A program made the position numbers and the translations under genes. Below, piece after piece: positions 50,351-60,559 of a DNA stretch of 64,000 nt (positions are counted from its first letter, which is position 1; each line of letters begins with the position of its first letter). The stretch covers positions 28,251,953 to 28,315,952 of the forward strand of contig CM033408.1 of assembly GCA_019426215.1 (NCBI GenBank), in the 5' to 3' direction. The stretch comes from Buddleja alternifolia (Eukaryota; Streptophyta; Magnoliopsida; Lamiales; Scrophulariaceae). Under the pieces are notes generated by a model that saw only the letters and a list, made by a program, of their open reading frames with translations, searched no databases and was not told where the DNA came from.

Positions 50351-51399
50351 TCAAGTTTGCGCATGCAAGTCATGAATGCCCAACTTGCCAAGTAGAAATA
50401 AAAATTGTGAGCGACCGAGAGCCTTGGTGAAGAGATCCGCCGGTTGAAATTCGCACCTCACATGCTGTGTAACAATCGTTCCAGCCTGAACTTGCTCTCG
50501 AACAAAATGACAATCAATTTCAATGTGTTTCGTAAGCTCATGAAACACAAGATTAGCCCAATGTGAATAGCTGACTGACTGTCACAAGAAAGTGCCATAG
50601 GCTCAGAAAAATGAATATCTAAGGATGCTAAGAAAGCTCTCACCCAAAGTAGTTCACTGTTAGCCTCAGCCATCGCGCGATACTCTGCCTCAGCAGAATA
50701 TCTCGAAACCGTGCTTTGCTTCTTAGTTTTCCACGAAATAGGTGACTGACCCAACATAACAAAATACCTCGTAATAGAACGGCGGGTAATTGGGCAACTA
50801 GCCCAATCGGAGTCACAAAATGCCCGCAACTGCAGATCATTGTCAGCTTGAAGAAGAATTCCCTGACCAGGATGCTTTTTAATATACCGCACAACCCGAA
50901 GAGCCGCATCAAAATGCTCCCTACGCGGAGCCTGAGCAAATTGAGATAATACATGTACTGCATAAGAAATGTCCGACCGTGTGATAGTCAGATAAATTAG
51001 ACGTCCCACAAGACGTCTATAAGATCCATCATCCTCAAGCAGTTCACCATCGGCCAAAGCGAGTTTGTGACCTTGCTCCATAGGTGTATTAGCAGGACGA
51101 CATCCACTCAACCTCGTCTCCGACAAAATATCCAAAGCATACTTTCTTTGACATAAAAAAATTCCCTGAGTAGATCGAGCTACCTCAATACCCAAGAAAT
51201 ACTTCAAAGTGCCCAAATCCTTAACATTGAAACAATTATTCAAATATGTCTTGAAGGTCAAATAAGTCGCATTATCATTACCCATCAATATGATGTCATC
51301 CACATAGACGAGAAGCCCCAAGAAGACTTTTCCTTTGCGATAAGTAAATAACGAATAATCAGCCCGTGATTGAATAAAACTCGTACCTCTGTAAGGCAT
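50351..51399 (-). pseudogene. Copia Pol 3' fragment (RT end and RNase H)
   Basis: Minus-strand remnant of a second Copia lineage. It begins in RT at YVDDIILMG, runs through the RT connection, and includes RNase H with FCDSDWASCP, TVSRYSAEAEYRAM and SCDSQSA. Near 50545 the frame shifts and the end continues in another frame as HIEIDCHFVREQV... to DLFTKAL, the usual Copia C-terminus. The 5' part of the element (gag to most of RT) is absent, so it is 5'-truncated or deleted. Unlike copies A and B, RNase H is present. Confidence 0.9.
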
Positions 51400-51499
51400 T
51401 ATTTAACTTAGCAAACCAATTCCGTGCACATATGCAATTTGCAAAAACAAATGTGGGTGGAGGATACATGCTAGTTTATATCGTAAGTCATCATTCATT

Positions 51500-51840
51500 T
51501 TTCAAATTAAGAGCTTGTATAGTAAGCCACAGTACACCCTAATGAGGAAATATTGTGAAGAGGTTTTAAAAACGAATAATGGGTCCACTGCAGTTTTAAA
51601 GGTTGGAGGGGCCCCACTATACAGAACTCCTACGTTCCAAAGGATATTTGTTGTATATGATGCACAAATAAGAGGTTTCGTGATGGTTGTAGACCCATTA
51701 TAGGTTTAGACGCTTGCTTCCTTAAAGGACCATATGGGAGACAATTGATGGCTGCTGTTGGTAGGGATGGGAACAACCAGATGTTTCCTTTGGCTGTAGC
51801 AGTGATTGAATTTGATGGAATATTGGTTTCCTATTAAACT
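51500..51840 (+). pseudogene. MuDR-type MULE transposase scrap
   Basis: 51515-51703 is open and ends FQRIFVVYDAQIRGFVMVVDPL. A shifted frame then gives IGLDACFLKGPYG and AAVGRDGNNQMFPLAVAVIEFDG, the conserved block around the first catalytic Asp of MuDR-type transposases. A frameshift, stops and truncation on both sides show decay. No relation to the FAR1-type relic at 1-2751 is evident. Confidence 0.85.
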
Positions 51841-52562
51841 ATATTATTATTCTGGAGTTGAATCGCTCATACCCAGATCAACTAGTAGCCGAGCATCATT
51901 GATTTATTAGGATACATGTTGTATCCCAATGGATTCATCAATTTCTCAATCGAGTTCACATGCAAACAACCAAAACTTGGGTTACATTAAATTGTAAATC
52001 TCAAAATTATTGCTTAAACACAAATCACGATCATGGCTTTAGATTGTTGTAAATTTTGTGATTTGTGTTTAAATAAATATAAATTATTTAAATAATCTCA
52101 AAATATATTAGTCATACATCATGATATGATAATTATAAATCATGAAATAATATAGTATAAAATAATATCACAAATTAACCCAGTGTAAAGCAAACTTGCC
52201 TACACAAAATGTTTTTAATACCCCTCAATAATTACCCATCCCCTACATCTGCTTTTCTGAATTCATTTCAACCCCCGCCCCTGAATATTCTAGGTTGCTT
52301 ATTTTTGGCCTTGATCAAATTGCTGTTGGTGGGCTTCTTGCAACTGATGATTTGCTCTTTTGGCTTGCCTTAGCATTCTTCTTTTCAATTTCAAGTTTGT
52401 AGTGTACTTGATCATTGAAAGGGACATAGTACCCCTCATATTTTTGGCCTTGATCAAATTGCTGTTGGTGGGCTTCTTGCAACTGATGATTTCCTTCAAA
52501 AATAAAAAATAAAAATACATGACGAAATTGAGAGTTGCAGATGGGTTAAGGCTTACCCAAGT
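51841..52562. other. Intergenic with a 139-bp-spaced direct repeat
   Basis: The phrase TTTTTGGCCTTGATCAAATT plus the next 27 bases occurs twice, at about 52303-52355 and 52442-52494. The minus-strand open frame (52299-52520) simply repeats through it. No known gene. Confidence 0.6.
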
Positions 52563-53142
52563 TCAATTAATAATACTACTATAAAAGTATGAATCTCGGA
52601 AGTTGTTTCTTCCAATTGTGATATTACAATATTACCCTTACTTAAATTTATCACCTTTGTTTAAACACTTTGTTTAAATAATTAAATAATTATTTGAGAC
52701 TCTCCATTAAAACATCTAAAACTCTACATTTTCTTGTAATCCTTCACCGGAAATTGCAGGCAAACTCAAACGTCCCATAATATATTTGTCATAAACAAAA
52801 TTACCCATACAAGCCAATCATGATAGTATAGAAATCAAATCCACCTTATTAATTTGAGCAACTTTTCATATTCAAATAATAAAAATGCTCTCTCTTCAAC
52901 TTCCCATAACCATTCCAAAATTACTATAAACATAATCTTGATATCTGCCAATTCTCGTGCAACTTAGGCTCTAAATCTATTTTTTTTTTCCAGTTTTATA
53001 TTATAGTTAAATACATACTATATCAAAATGTCTCATATGAACAACTTTGAACTAGAATTTTTTTTAGATATAATATTTGAATATTAAAGTTATTTAGCAT
53101 ATAAATACGTATTTTACGTGCAACGCACGTACACTCTACTAG
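52563..53142 (+). mobile_element. Helitron-like non-autonomous element
   Basis: The 3' end shows a perfect 7-bp-stem hairpin TACGTGC-AAC-GCACGTA (53115-53131), then ACTCTA and the terminal CTAG followed by a T. This is the Helitron 3' signature (hairpin, then CTRR, insertion before T). The 5' end is inferred at a TC at 52563 near ACTACTATAAAAGTATGAATCTC, which resembles Helitron 5' ends; the preceding base is T rather than the expected A. No Rep/helicase is encoded. Confidence 0.65.
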
Positions 53143-54875
53143 TTATACAAAAATGAGCTAGTCCGAACCACCTCACACATCAGTGCTATTCGGAGCCCTG
53201 GTTTTGTGTTTATGGAAGCAAGAATTGGGTTGGGAGGGGGTGGGGGGCGGGGGGGGGGAGTTTGGGTTGTGGAATGCTCGATTTCAATTCTTTATGTTAG
53301 TGGTTTTCAAGTTTCAACTTATTCATTAATGTTGTTTTAACTTATTACAAGGGTATTTGAGGTGAAAAATTATATAGCTAGGGACATTTTTTGAATATCA
53401 CACTTATTAAACCCATGCCATCATGGAAGACATGCTACTTTTTTTATATCTAGCTTGGTTATCAAACCCCACTAACAAGCCAATCAAAAAAATAACATTG
53501 GAAATAATCAATATCAATTTGTCATATGTATGAAGGCCATTTTAACAACCCAAAGCAGGCTTTCGAAACCAAACAAGGCTTAAAATCTCACATTTTCCTA
53601 GCAAGGACCAACTGCTGGGCGAGGACTATGCAGTCCAGAAGATGACTATGGGGACTCACACATCAGAGGGCGATCACAACTACTTCATGATTGTGCAAGT
53701 AGGAATTGTCTTTAAATGGAGTTCCCTGGAGATGAAGATGACTGGTCTAAGCATGCGAAGGTAGATTTTGCTCAATTAATAAATAAGCACCAAATATCAT
53801 GGAACATAAGTTGCTCAATTACATGTGCACGTGACATATACGCGATACTTCCATCTAAAGGTGTAATTTGGGCTTGTGAAAAGCCAAGGCTCGTTGGGCT
53901 TGTTTGACACCTCTACTTCCATCCAAGAATTAACGGACATTTTCTTTTGAATATATAGGAATAGGACGCAATGTCGTGAAGGGAAAATCTATGCTAGATC
54001 AAGTTCAATAATCCTAGTGTTTATATCTCTCATACAACAAAGTTTATAGTATGGAGTCCTCACACACATTTGTCTAAAAGGAGATGGCTGCCGATAACGC
54101 CAGAGCTCTTCTCCTAATGCCAGAGCATTTTTCAATAATTGGACAATATTACCCTTGGGTCAACATCTTCTTCTTGCCGTTTTCGACCTCCGTCAAAATT
54201 GGCCTTTATTTCGGCTGCCAACACCATAGATTTCTTGCTGCAAACACCATAGGTTTCTTCCTTGTTTTTCATTTATTGAAACCTCTAATAAACAATATTT
54301 TGTTTAACTTTAAGAAAAGTATACCTCTTCTTCAGATCAGCAATCAATTCCCCTAATTCAAAACATGCTGGCACCAGTTATAAGATGTTTTTGTCAAATT
54401 TCATTAGTCCTTTTTTCTAAAACAAAGAGCAAGAGTTTTAGCATTTTAATAACACAAAAAATCTCATCTGTAACATTCAAGCGCATATTAGTAGTATATC
54501 AAATTATATGGTTGGCAATATATACAATCAAGAGCATTATATTTGTAAAATCGAACAATGTTATGTTCTGTGCATCCCACATTTGGTTGTGTCTTTTCTA
54601 TTTCTATTTTTTTTTATAATTTTGATGGGAATGGGTGCAATATGTACGTAATTTCCTGTAAATTTTGAGTTTCTACCACGGCAAGAAATTGCCAAAGAAA
54701 GCAATAGATTATATATTTATAAAAAAGTAATGTAGAATTAAACGAAAATGACAGAGTAAAGTGAGCATGGTGAAAAGAGAGAATAAAATTGTTCATCCAC
54801 TTCCGTAAATGGCGTGAGAGGAGAATAAATGAATTGGGGTTAAAGTTGTCCAATTTTGACTTTAGGACTGAAATT
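53143..54875. other. Intergenic, no supported gene
   Basis: Contains a G-rich run at about 53230-53262 and open frames at 53716-53907, 54084-54356 and 54365-54619 that I do not recognise; their composition is like the AT-rich background. Confidence 0.45.
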
Positions 54876-55600
54876 GGGCAAAATTATTTTTTGGTCATGT
54901 AATTATAGGTTATTAGCACTTTTAGTCTTGTATATTTCATAATTACACTTTTAGTCTTAAAATTGACACCTCCACTTCAATTTAGTCCCTTTTCACCTTT
55001 TTGATCCTGAGTCACACATTTAGTTCTATTTAGATATATATTTTTTTTCGCACATTTAGTCCAACTACCCCTAAATTAAAAAATTTTAAAAAGTTCCAGC
55101 CAATTAATGGCCGAAACTTTGCCCGTGCGGCGAACATGTGATTTAACTATTCTTGGTTGAGCTAATTTCCACCTTTTCCACTGAAATTGATCTAGTAGAG
55201 GTAAAATTTCACTTTGTAAGTTGAGTTTGCACTTGATCTTGAAGAGAATTGAAAAGTAATTGATTTAATTTTGGATAAATGAGTTTGGGAAGGGGTATGT
55301 TTTCAATTTCATTGTTTTTAAAAAAATGCCTTGAACATGTGTACATAGCACGTGTGAAGTTCCGGGGCATTAATTTAGCCGAAACTTTTTCAATTTTTCA
55401 AAACAGTAGCAAGACTAAATGTGTGATTTTTTTTAGTTAAATAGGACTAAATGTGTAATTCAAGATCAAAAAAATGAAATAAGGACTAAAATTGAAATAG
55501 GGGTGTCAATTTCAGGACTAAAATTGTAATTATGAAATATATAGGATGAAAAGTGTCAACACCCTATAGTCACGGGACCAAAAAAGTACTTTTCCCCCGA
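54876..55600. mobile_element. Foldback element with long inverted repeats
   Basis: The left arm (GGGCAAAATTATTTTTTGGTC... AATTACACTTTTAGTC) pairs with the reverse complement of the right arm (GGGGGAAAAGTACTTTTTTGGTC... AATTACAATTTTAGTCC), similar over at least 150 bp each side. GAAATTG occurs at both flanks (54869-54875 and 55600-55606), possibly part of a 9-bp Mutator-type duplication. A comparable phrase TTTTTGGTCCCATATG lies in WRKY intron 3. Confidence 0.8.
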
Positions 55601-55982
55601 AATTGATCTGACATTAGGAAAAGAGCTTAGGCATTATCACCAGCCGAATGAGATAGACACATAATACAATATCAGACCATTGAATTCTGTCCGACATATA
55701 ATTACTTGAATACCAAATATTGGGACCAAAATTAATCTAACTTGTGACGTGTGGGACTGGAAATGCAATTTCCCGGTGTGTATACATATATTATATAAAA
55801 CAAAATATGAACAGGAGTGCGCCAAAACGCGCTTACCAGTAGGGCCTTTCTCGTTTCCACATAATTTCTAGTTGTGGAAAAGGGAGACCATCCACAATCA
55901 CAATCACAATCTCAATCTCAATCTAGAATATGATATTACGATCATTTGAAAGAAGATAATTGAATGTTCAGCTAGTACGAAA

Positions 55983-56141
55983 ATGTCGAGGATATATGAT
56001 AACTGGGAGAGGTTGGTGGCAGCTGTGTTGAAAAAAGAGGAGATCCGGCAACTCTGCCTTGCCCTCTCCATATCGTCAGATTCAGATCATAATTCCATTG
56101 TTGGTGCCTCCTCCAATCCAAGGTTTTTCAATCCTATCTAA
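55983..56141 (+). CDS. Small open frame fused upstream of the MEKK1-type duplicate
   Basis: ATG at 55983 gives 52 residues starting MSRIYDNWERLVAAVLKKEE. 'NWERLV' at the N-terminus is seen in some plant proteins, including callose synthases as I recall, but the match is too short to assign. It ends at a TAA within sequence homologous to MEKK1-type exon 1. Alternatively a donor GT at 56123 could be spliced to the acceptor ...TTACAGAG, with exon 2 starting at the T of TGATGGTGATTCC (near 56195); this keeps the frame into the kinase segment. Whether this is expressed is unknown. Confidence 0.35.
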   Translation: MSRIYDNWERLVAAVLKKEEIRQLCLALSISSDSDHNSIVGASSNPRFFNPI

Positions 56142-56626
56142 TGATAGAGAGAATGATGGTGATTTTATTTTTTTGTTTTTGCTTTTTTGTTACAGAGTGA
56201 TGGTGATTCCGTTTGCTTGAGTTGGGGGAATGATTATACTATCTGGCAAAGCCCTTCATTCAGGTGCAATATTGTGGATTGGCAGAAGGGTGAATTACTC
56301 GGAAAGGGGACGTTTGGAGCTGTGTATGAGGGCATCAGTGAGTAAGTCTTCCCCTGGACATACAGAGGATATATATCTATATATATATATATGTTGTATG
56401 TATATTCTGTAAAGGATTACTGGCATGGTCGTATCTATACTATACTCCATCTAGCTATTAAACTATTATCAAAAAGGAAAGGAAAAAAGTAGTTATTGAT
56501 TGCATCTAATTGAACTGTTTATATTCTCTGTTCCGATTTTAAATTGCATGGTCTTATTGTGTTGGGTTTCCATTTTTCCCAAATCTAGTGTAACAACTAA
56601 GACGAGATATATCTTAGGGATGCATT
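56136..56626 (+). pseudogene. Partial duplicate of MEKK1-type gene, exon 1 end and intron start
   Basis: About 56195-56341 encodes SDGDSV...WQKGELLGKGTFGAVYEGISE, parallel to the end of exon 1 of the gene at 39602 (WQKGDFLGSGSFGTVYEGFTE). The glycine-rich loop is intact and the reading frame unbroken. The donor GTAAGT at 56342 is conserved. Intron 1 sequence continues to the Copia insertion at 56627. An extra segment of about 45 bp splits the exon near 56165-56195, flanked by a repeat of TGATGGTGATT. No downstream kinase exons follow, so it cannot make a kinase. Confidence 0.88.
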
Positions 56627-57238
56627 TGTTGGAAAATCCACACAAAAAGAAAAAGAAAATGAAAGTAAAGGCCATTGGCCAAGTTGACAACCAACTTGCC
56701 AACTTGAGCAACTTGCCCAAAGATAGATGGCCGAGATTGAAGGAAATGAATAGATGGTTTGGATTGATTGTTGTAGCCATGGTGGTTGTCTATAAATAGG
56801 ATTCAATCCGTTCATTGTAAAACCCACCAACTAAAGCCAAAAGCAAAGCAAAAGAGGCATAAGTGTGTGTAGTGAGTTAGGAGCAATTTATTGCGATAGA
56901 TAAATTGCGGGCTACGGGAAACACTAATGGGTTTTTCTCTTGGAGTAATATGAAGGGGTTGGGAGAGTGTTCTATGTAAATTTTAGAGTGGTTGTACAAG
57001 AGTGATTTTTTTTGAGTTTGTCTATAAGCTCAAGTGTGTATTTTCATACCGGTAAATTTCTCTCATAGAGGAAGAACGAAAACTCTCGTGGATGTAGGCG
57101 GATTTTGCAGAACCACATAAATCTTGTGTGTATTAGAGTTATATTCTTTCGGGTATTATTTTGTCATCAACTTGTAGGTGGGATTTGCCGAATCCTAATA
57201 AGTTAAATCTCGAGCCCAAACTTCTGCTGCTCCCAACA
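56627..57238 (+). repeat. 5' LTR of the deleted Copia element
   Basis: 612 bp, matched by 58757-59362 with substitutions and small indels. Confidence 0.9.
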
Positions 57239-57293
57239 AGTGGCATTAGAGTCATTTCGTTAAGGGTTGATAAATTGAAATTTATTTATTAGG

Positions 57294-58566
57294 ATGGAAG
57301 GTATGTCGAGTCCAAATCCATTTTCGGTGCAACAATTTGATGGCAAATGGAATTTCACTCTTTGGCAAAGAAGGGTGAAAGACATCCTAATTCAACATGA
57401 CTTAGCATTGGTGTTGAAGGGAGAGGAGGCGAAGCCGGAGGATATGGAAAATGCACGGTAGAAAGATTTGGAATCTCGCTGTGTAAGCACGATTCAACTT
57501 TGTATTGCGGACAACATTATCAATAATGTTGTGGATGATGATTCTGAAGATTCGGCACCAAAGTTGTGGGCAAAGTTAGAGAACTTGTATCTCGGGAAAT
57601 CTTTGCTACAAAATTACATTTAAGCGGCAGCTTTATAGGCTTAAGATGCTGGAGGGTGATAGTCTGATGGATCACATGAACCAGTTTGATGGACTGGTGG
57701 ACCAACTTCGAAAAGTTGGTGTAAAAGTCGAGGAAGAAGATAAAGCCCTTTTACTTCTTACCTCGCTCCCAGATTCATATGATAGTCTAGTGACGACGTT
57801 GTTGTTCGGGAAAGATACACTAGACTTGGAGTATGTGAGCGCATCACTTTTGTCTCACGAAAAAACAAAGGAAGGCAAACCAAGAGGTGGGACATGAGTG
57901 GTTACTTGGGGAGTGAATCGGTACAGGAAGACATCTGGTGGTAAATCTGGGAGTAGCAGGTCAGATTCAAAGACCAGAGGAAAGGCATGAGATGCTACCA
58001 TTGGCACGAGGAAGGCCTTTATAAAATGAATTGTCCTAATAGAGCGAGGGGCAATGTTAGTCAGAATGGTGATGGTGGTGATGGTGTAGTGGCATGATGG
58101 AGATGTTTTCACAGTCTCTACTCGTATGGATACTTCATCTCGGGATGGATGGATTTTAGATTTTGGATGTATAATGCACGTATACTCCTGGAAGAATTAT
58201 TTTGATTCGCTCCAAGAAAAGAGGGCAGGTACTTTATCCTTAGGTGATGGTTCTACTTATAGAATCATGGGTACGGGAGTGGTGAAAATCAAGATGTTTG
58301 ATGAAGTAGATCGTACTTTGGGTGGTGTGACATGTGTCCCAAAGATGCGAAGGAATCTAATTTCTATGAGCTAATTGGACTCTGAGGGATGTGAGTATTC
58401 AGCTGAAGGTGGAGTCCTGAAAGTCACACTTGGCAGAGAAGTCCTAATGAAAGGAGAGAAGTCTGAAAATTTATATTGTCTGGTGGCCTCAAAAGGTGAT
58501 TGGAAGTGGAGCGCGCCAGCAAGCTTTCTGTGTACAGACGGGTGTGAAGCAAATCCTGTTGGATGA
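57294..58566 (+). pseudogene. Gag-protease remnant of the deleted Copia element
   Basis: Starts at ATG 57294 (MEGMSSPNPFSVQQFDGKWNF), a Copia Gag start. Stops near 57460 and 57620 and a frameshift follow. The block 57646-57897 keeps the Gag helical region (LLLLTSLPDSYDSLVTTL). A decayed zinc knuckle (CYHWHEEGLYKMNC) is near 57990. Protease at 58126-58374 has DFG in place of DSG, then a stop. Integrase, RT and RNase H are missing by deletion, so the element is dead. Confidence 0.88.
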
Positions 58567-58756
58567 GAGGATGGGCCAAGATCGTCCCTCTCGACAGTCG
58601 ACTAGCGATGTTGACTGGGTTGCATGTGTGCATTGGCTAGTTTTGAATTAAGTGGAATTAGTACCTTACTGATTTGGCATGTGTAGCGAATTGATTGAAG
58701 GCCAATGGAGTTTTGATATGGTTTGCAGTAAACATTTTTGTGGTGGAGGTGGACAT

Positions 58757-59362
58757 TGTTGGAAAATCCACACAAAAAAAGAAAAGAAAATGAAAATGAA
58801 AATAAAGGCCATTGACTAAGTTGAAAACTTGAGCAACTTGCCCAAAGGATAGATGGCCGAGATTGAAGAACATGAATAGATGGCTTGGAGTGATTCTTGT
58901 AGACATGATTTTTGTCTATAAATAGGATTCAATCCATTCATTGTAAAATACACCAACCAAAGCCAAGAGCAAAGCAAAAGAGGCATAAGTGCGTGTAGTG
59001 AGTTAGGAGCAATTTATTGAGAGAGATAAAGTGTGCTACGGGAATCACTTGTGGGTTTTTCTCTTGGGGTAATACAAAGGGGTTGGGAGAATGTTCTATA
59101 TAACTTTGAGAGTGGTTGTACAAGAGTGATTTTTCTTGAGTTTGTCTATAAGCTCAAGTGTGTACTTTTGTACTGATAAATTTCTCTCACAGTGGAAGAA
59201 TGAAAACTCTCGTGGACGTAGGCGGATTTTGCCGAACCACGTAAGTCTTGTGTACATTATAGTTATATTCTCCTGGGTATTATTTTGTCATCAACTTGTA
59301 GGTGAGATTTGTCGAATTCTAATAAGTTAAATCTCGGGACCAAACTTCCGCTCCGTCCCACA
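58757..59362 (+). repeat. 3' LTR of the deleted Copia element
   Basis: 606 bp, preceded by the polypurine tract and followed directly by duplicated MEKK1-type intron sequence. Confidence 0.9.
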
Positions 59363-59850
59363 GAATTTGTCTATGAAAGAGCACATGAGATCTTCTATTA
59401 TATTGCAAAATGGTGTTGCATCTTGTATTGCATATTATGCCTGCACAAGCGTATATAATCTATATTAAATTTATATTCAAAGATATATTTATGCATATGA
59501 CATTCATATGTAAAGTATAACAGGAGATCAACACGGTTTGCAACCGGAGATCCAAACTGATGAAAGAGAAGGGTATGGATTTATGAAGTAGGATTTGACA
59601 CAAATTGATTACTTCATGTAATTTACACAAGGAATATAGTAAGCGAGATTATACTCTACTTACACGAAAGTCCCTGGAAAATAAGTTCATTCACATAGAT
59701 AAAACATCTCGTTGTATATGATACTTCACAAGATAGTAAATATAGGAAGAAATTCTATGAACACAACATTTATCGAGATTATGTGATGTTTGTTACTGAC
59801 CTAAAGTTGTCTGAAATAGCTTGTAAAGATGATCATTCTGATTAGAATAT
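59363..59850 (+). pseudogene. Duplicated MEKK1-type intron 1 sequence, second part
   Basis: GAATTTGTCTATGA... and GGGTATGGATTTATGAAGTAGGA... to CTGACCTAAAGTTGTCTGAAATAGCTTGTAAAGATGATCATTC follow 41738-42010 of intron 1 of the gene at 39602 with many substitutions. The match fades near 59846, where Copia element E probably begins. No exon is contained. Confidence 0.88.
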
Positions 59851-59984
59851 GGTCCCACCATGACTTTGAAACCGCAAATAAAAATTCATTTGAGAATGTG
59901 AAGTAGCTATTTGGGTATTAAGTATGGAGACAAATCAAATGGATCAAAAGGAAGAAGAAAGAAAATTTCAGCACTGGAAAAGGG

Positions 59985-60130
59985 TGCCGCGGCACAATTC
60001 AAGACCATGCCGCGGCACAATTCAAGACCATGCCGCGGCACAATTCAAGACCATGCCGCGGCACAATTCAAGACCATGCCGCGGCACAATTCAAGACCAT
60101 GCCGCGGCACAGCGCCGCGGCACAACTCAA
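59985..60130. repeat. 23-bp GC-rich minisatellite in the LTR of element E
   Basis: TGCCGCGGCACAATTCAAGACCA in five exact or near-exact tandem units (starts at 59985, 60008, 60031, 60054, 60077), then degenerate units to about 60150. Each unit carries the palindrome TGCCGCGGCA. The open frames through it are repeat artefacts. Confidence 0.97.
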
Positions 60131-60520
60131 GATTGTGCCTCGGCACAGTGCCGCGGCGCAAAAACGCAGATTGTCCCAGACACGGCTCTTGACACTTGTG
60201 ATGATGATTCAACGCGTTTTTGATGACTCCACACGGTTTGGACGCGTTTGTAATCATGGTTGGACACATTTTTGGTTCTTCTTTGCCTATATATATCTTC
60301 ATGGTGTTATGTATTGATTAGTGTAAGAATTGTATAAAAAAAGACTAGAATTATACATACACTATCCTCTTGTAATTGCATTTCATACAAAGAAATAATA
60401 TCTCTCTAGCATAGGTTCGTGGACGTAGGCATTATTGGCCGAACCACGTAAATCGTTGTCTCGTTTTCTTGCTTTATATTTCGCTTTTAATTCCGTTTAT
60501 GCGTATTGATTCCTAACAAC

Positions 60521-60532
60521 TGGTATCAGAGC
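60521..60532 (+). other. Primer-binding site of element E
   Basis: TGGTATCAGAGC, initiator tRNA-Met type, two bases after the LTR end. Confidence 0.95.
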
Positions 60533-60559
60533 ACGGGTTACAACGATCCGTGCGAATCA

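Larger units (their letters stand above)
56627..59362 (+). mobile_element. Deleted Copia retrotransposon inside the MEKK1-type duplicate
   Basis: LTRs 56627-57238 and 58757-59362 (about 610 bp, TGTTGGAAAATCC... to CCAACA/CCCACA). Primer-site region TGGCATTAGAGTC at 57241, a variant of the tRNA-Met type. Polypurine tract GGTGGAGGTGGACAT precedes the 3' LTR. Flanks GCATT (56622-56626) and GAATT (59363-59367) are the target duplication with one mismatch; the undamaged MEKK1-type intron reads GAATT at the same place (about 41739). The LTRs are not closely similar to those of copies A and B. Confidence 0.92.

Noticed and set aside
59985..60099. CRISPR-like regular repeats
   Set aside because: Units are directly tandem with no spacers and the genome is a plant; it is a minisatellite.
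59911..60317. Three overlapping frames of 93-99 residues across the GC-rich repeats
   Set aside because: All are readings of the 23-bp tandem repeat inside an LTR; every frame is open only because the unit lacks stops.
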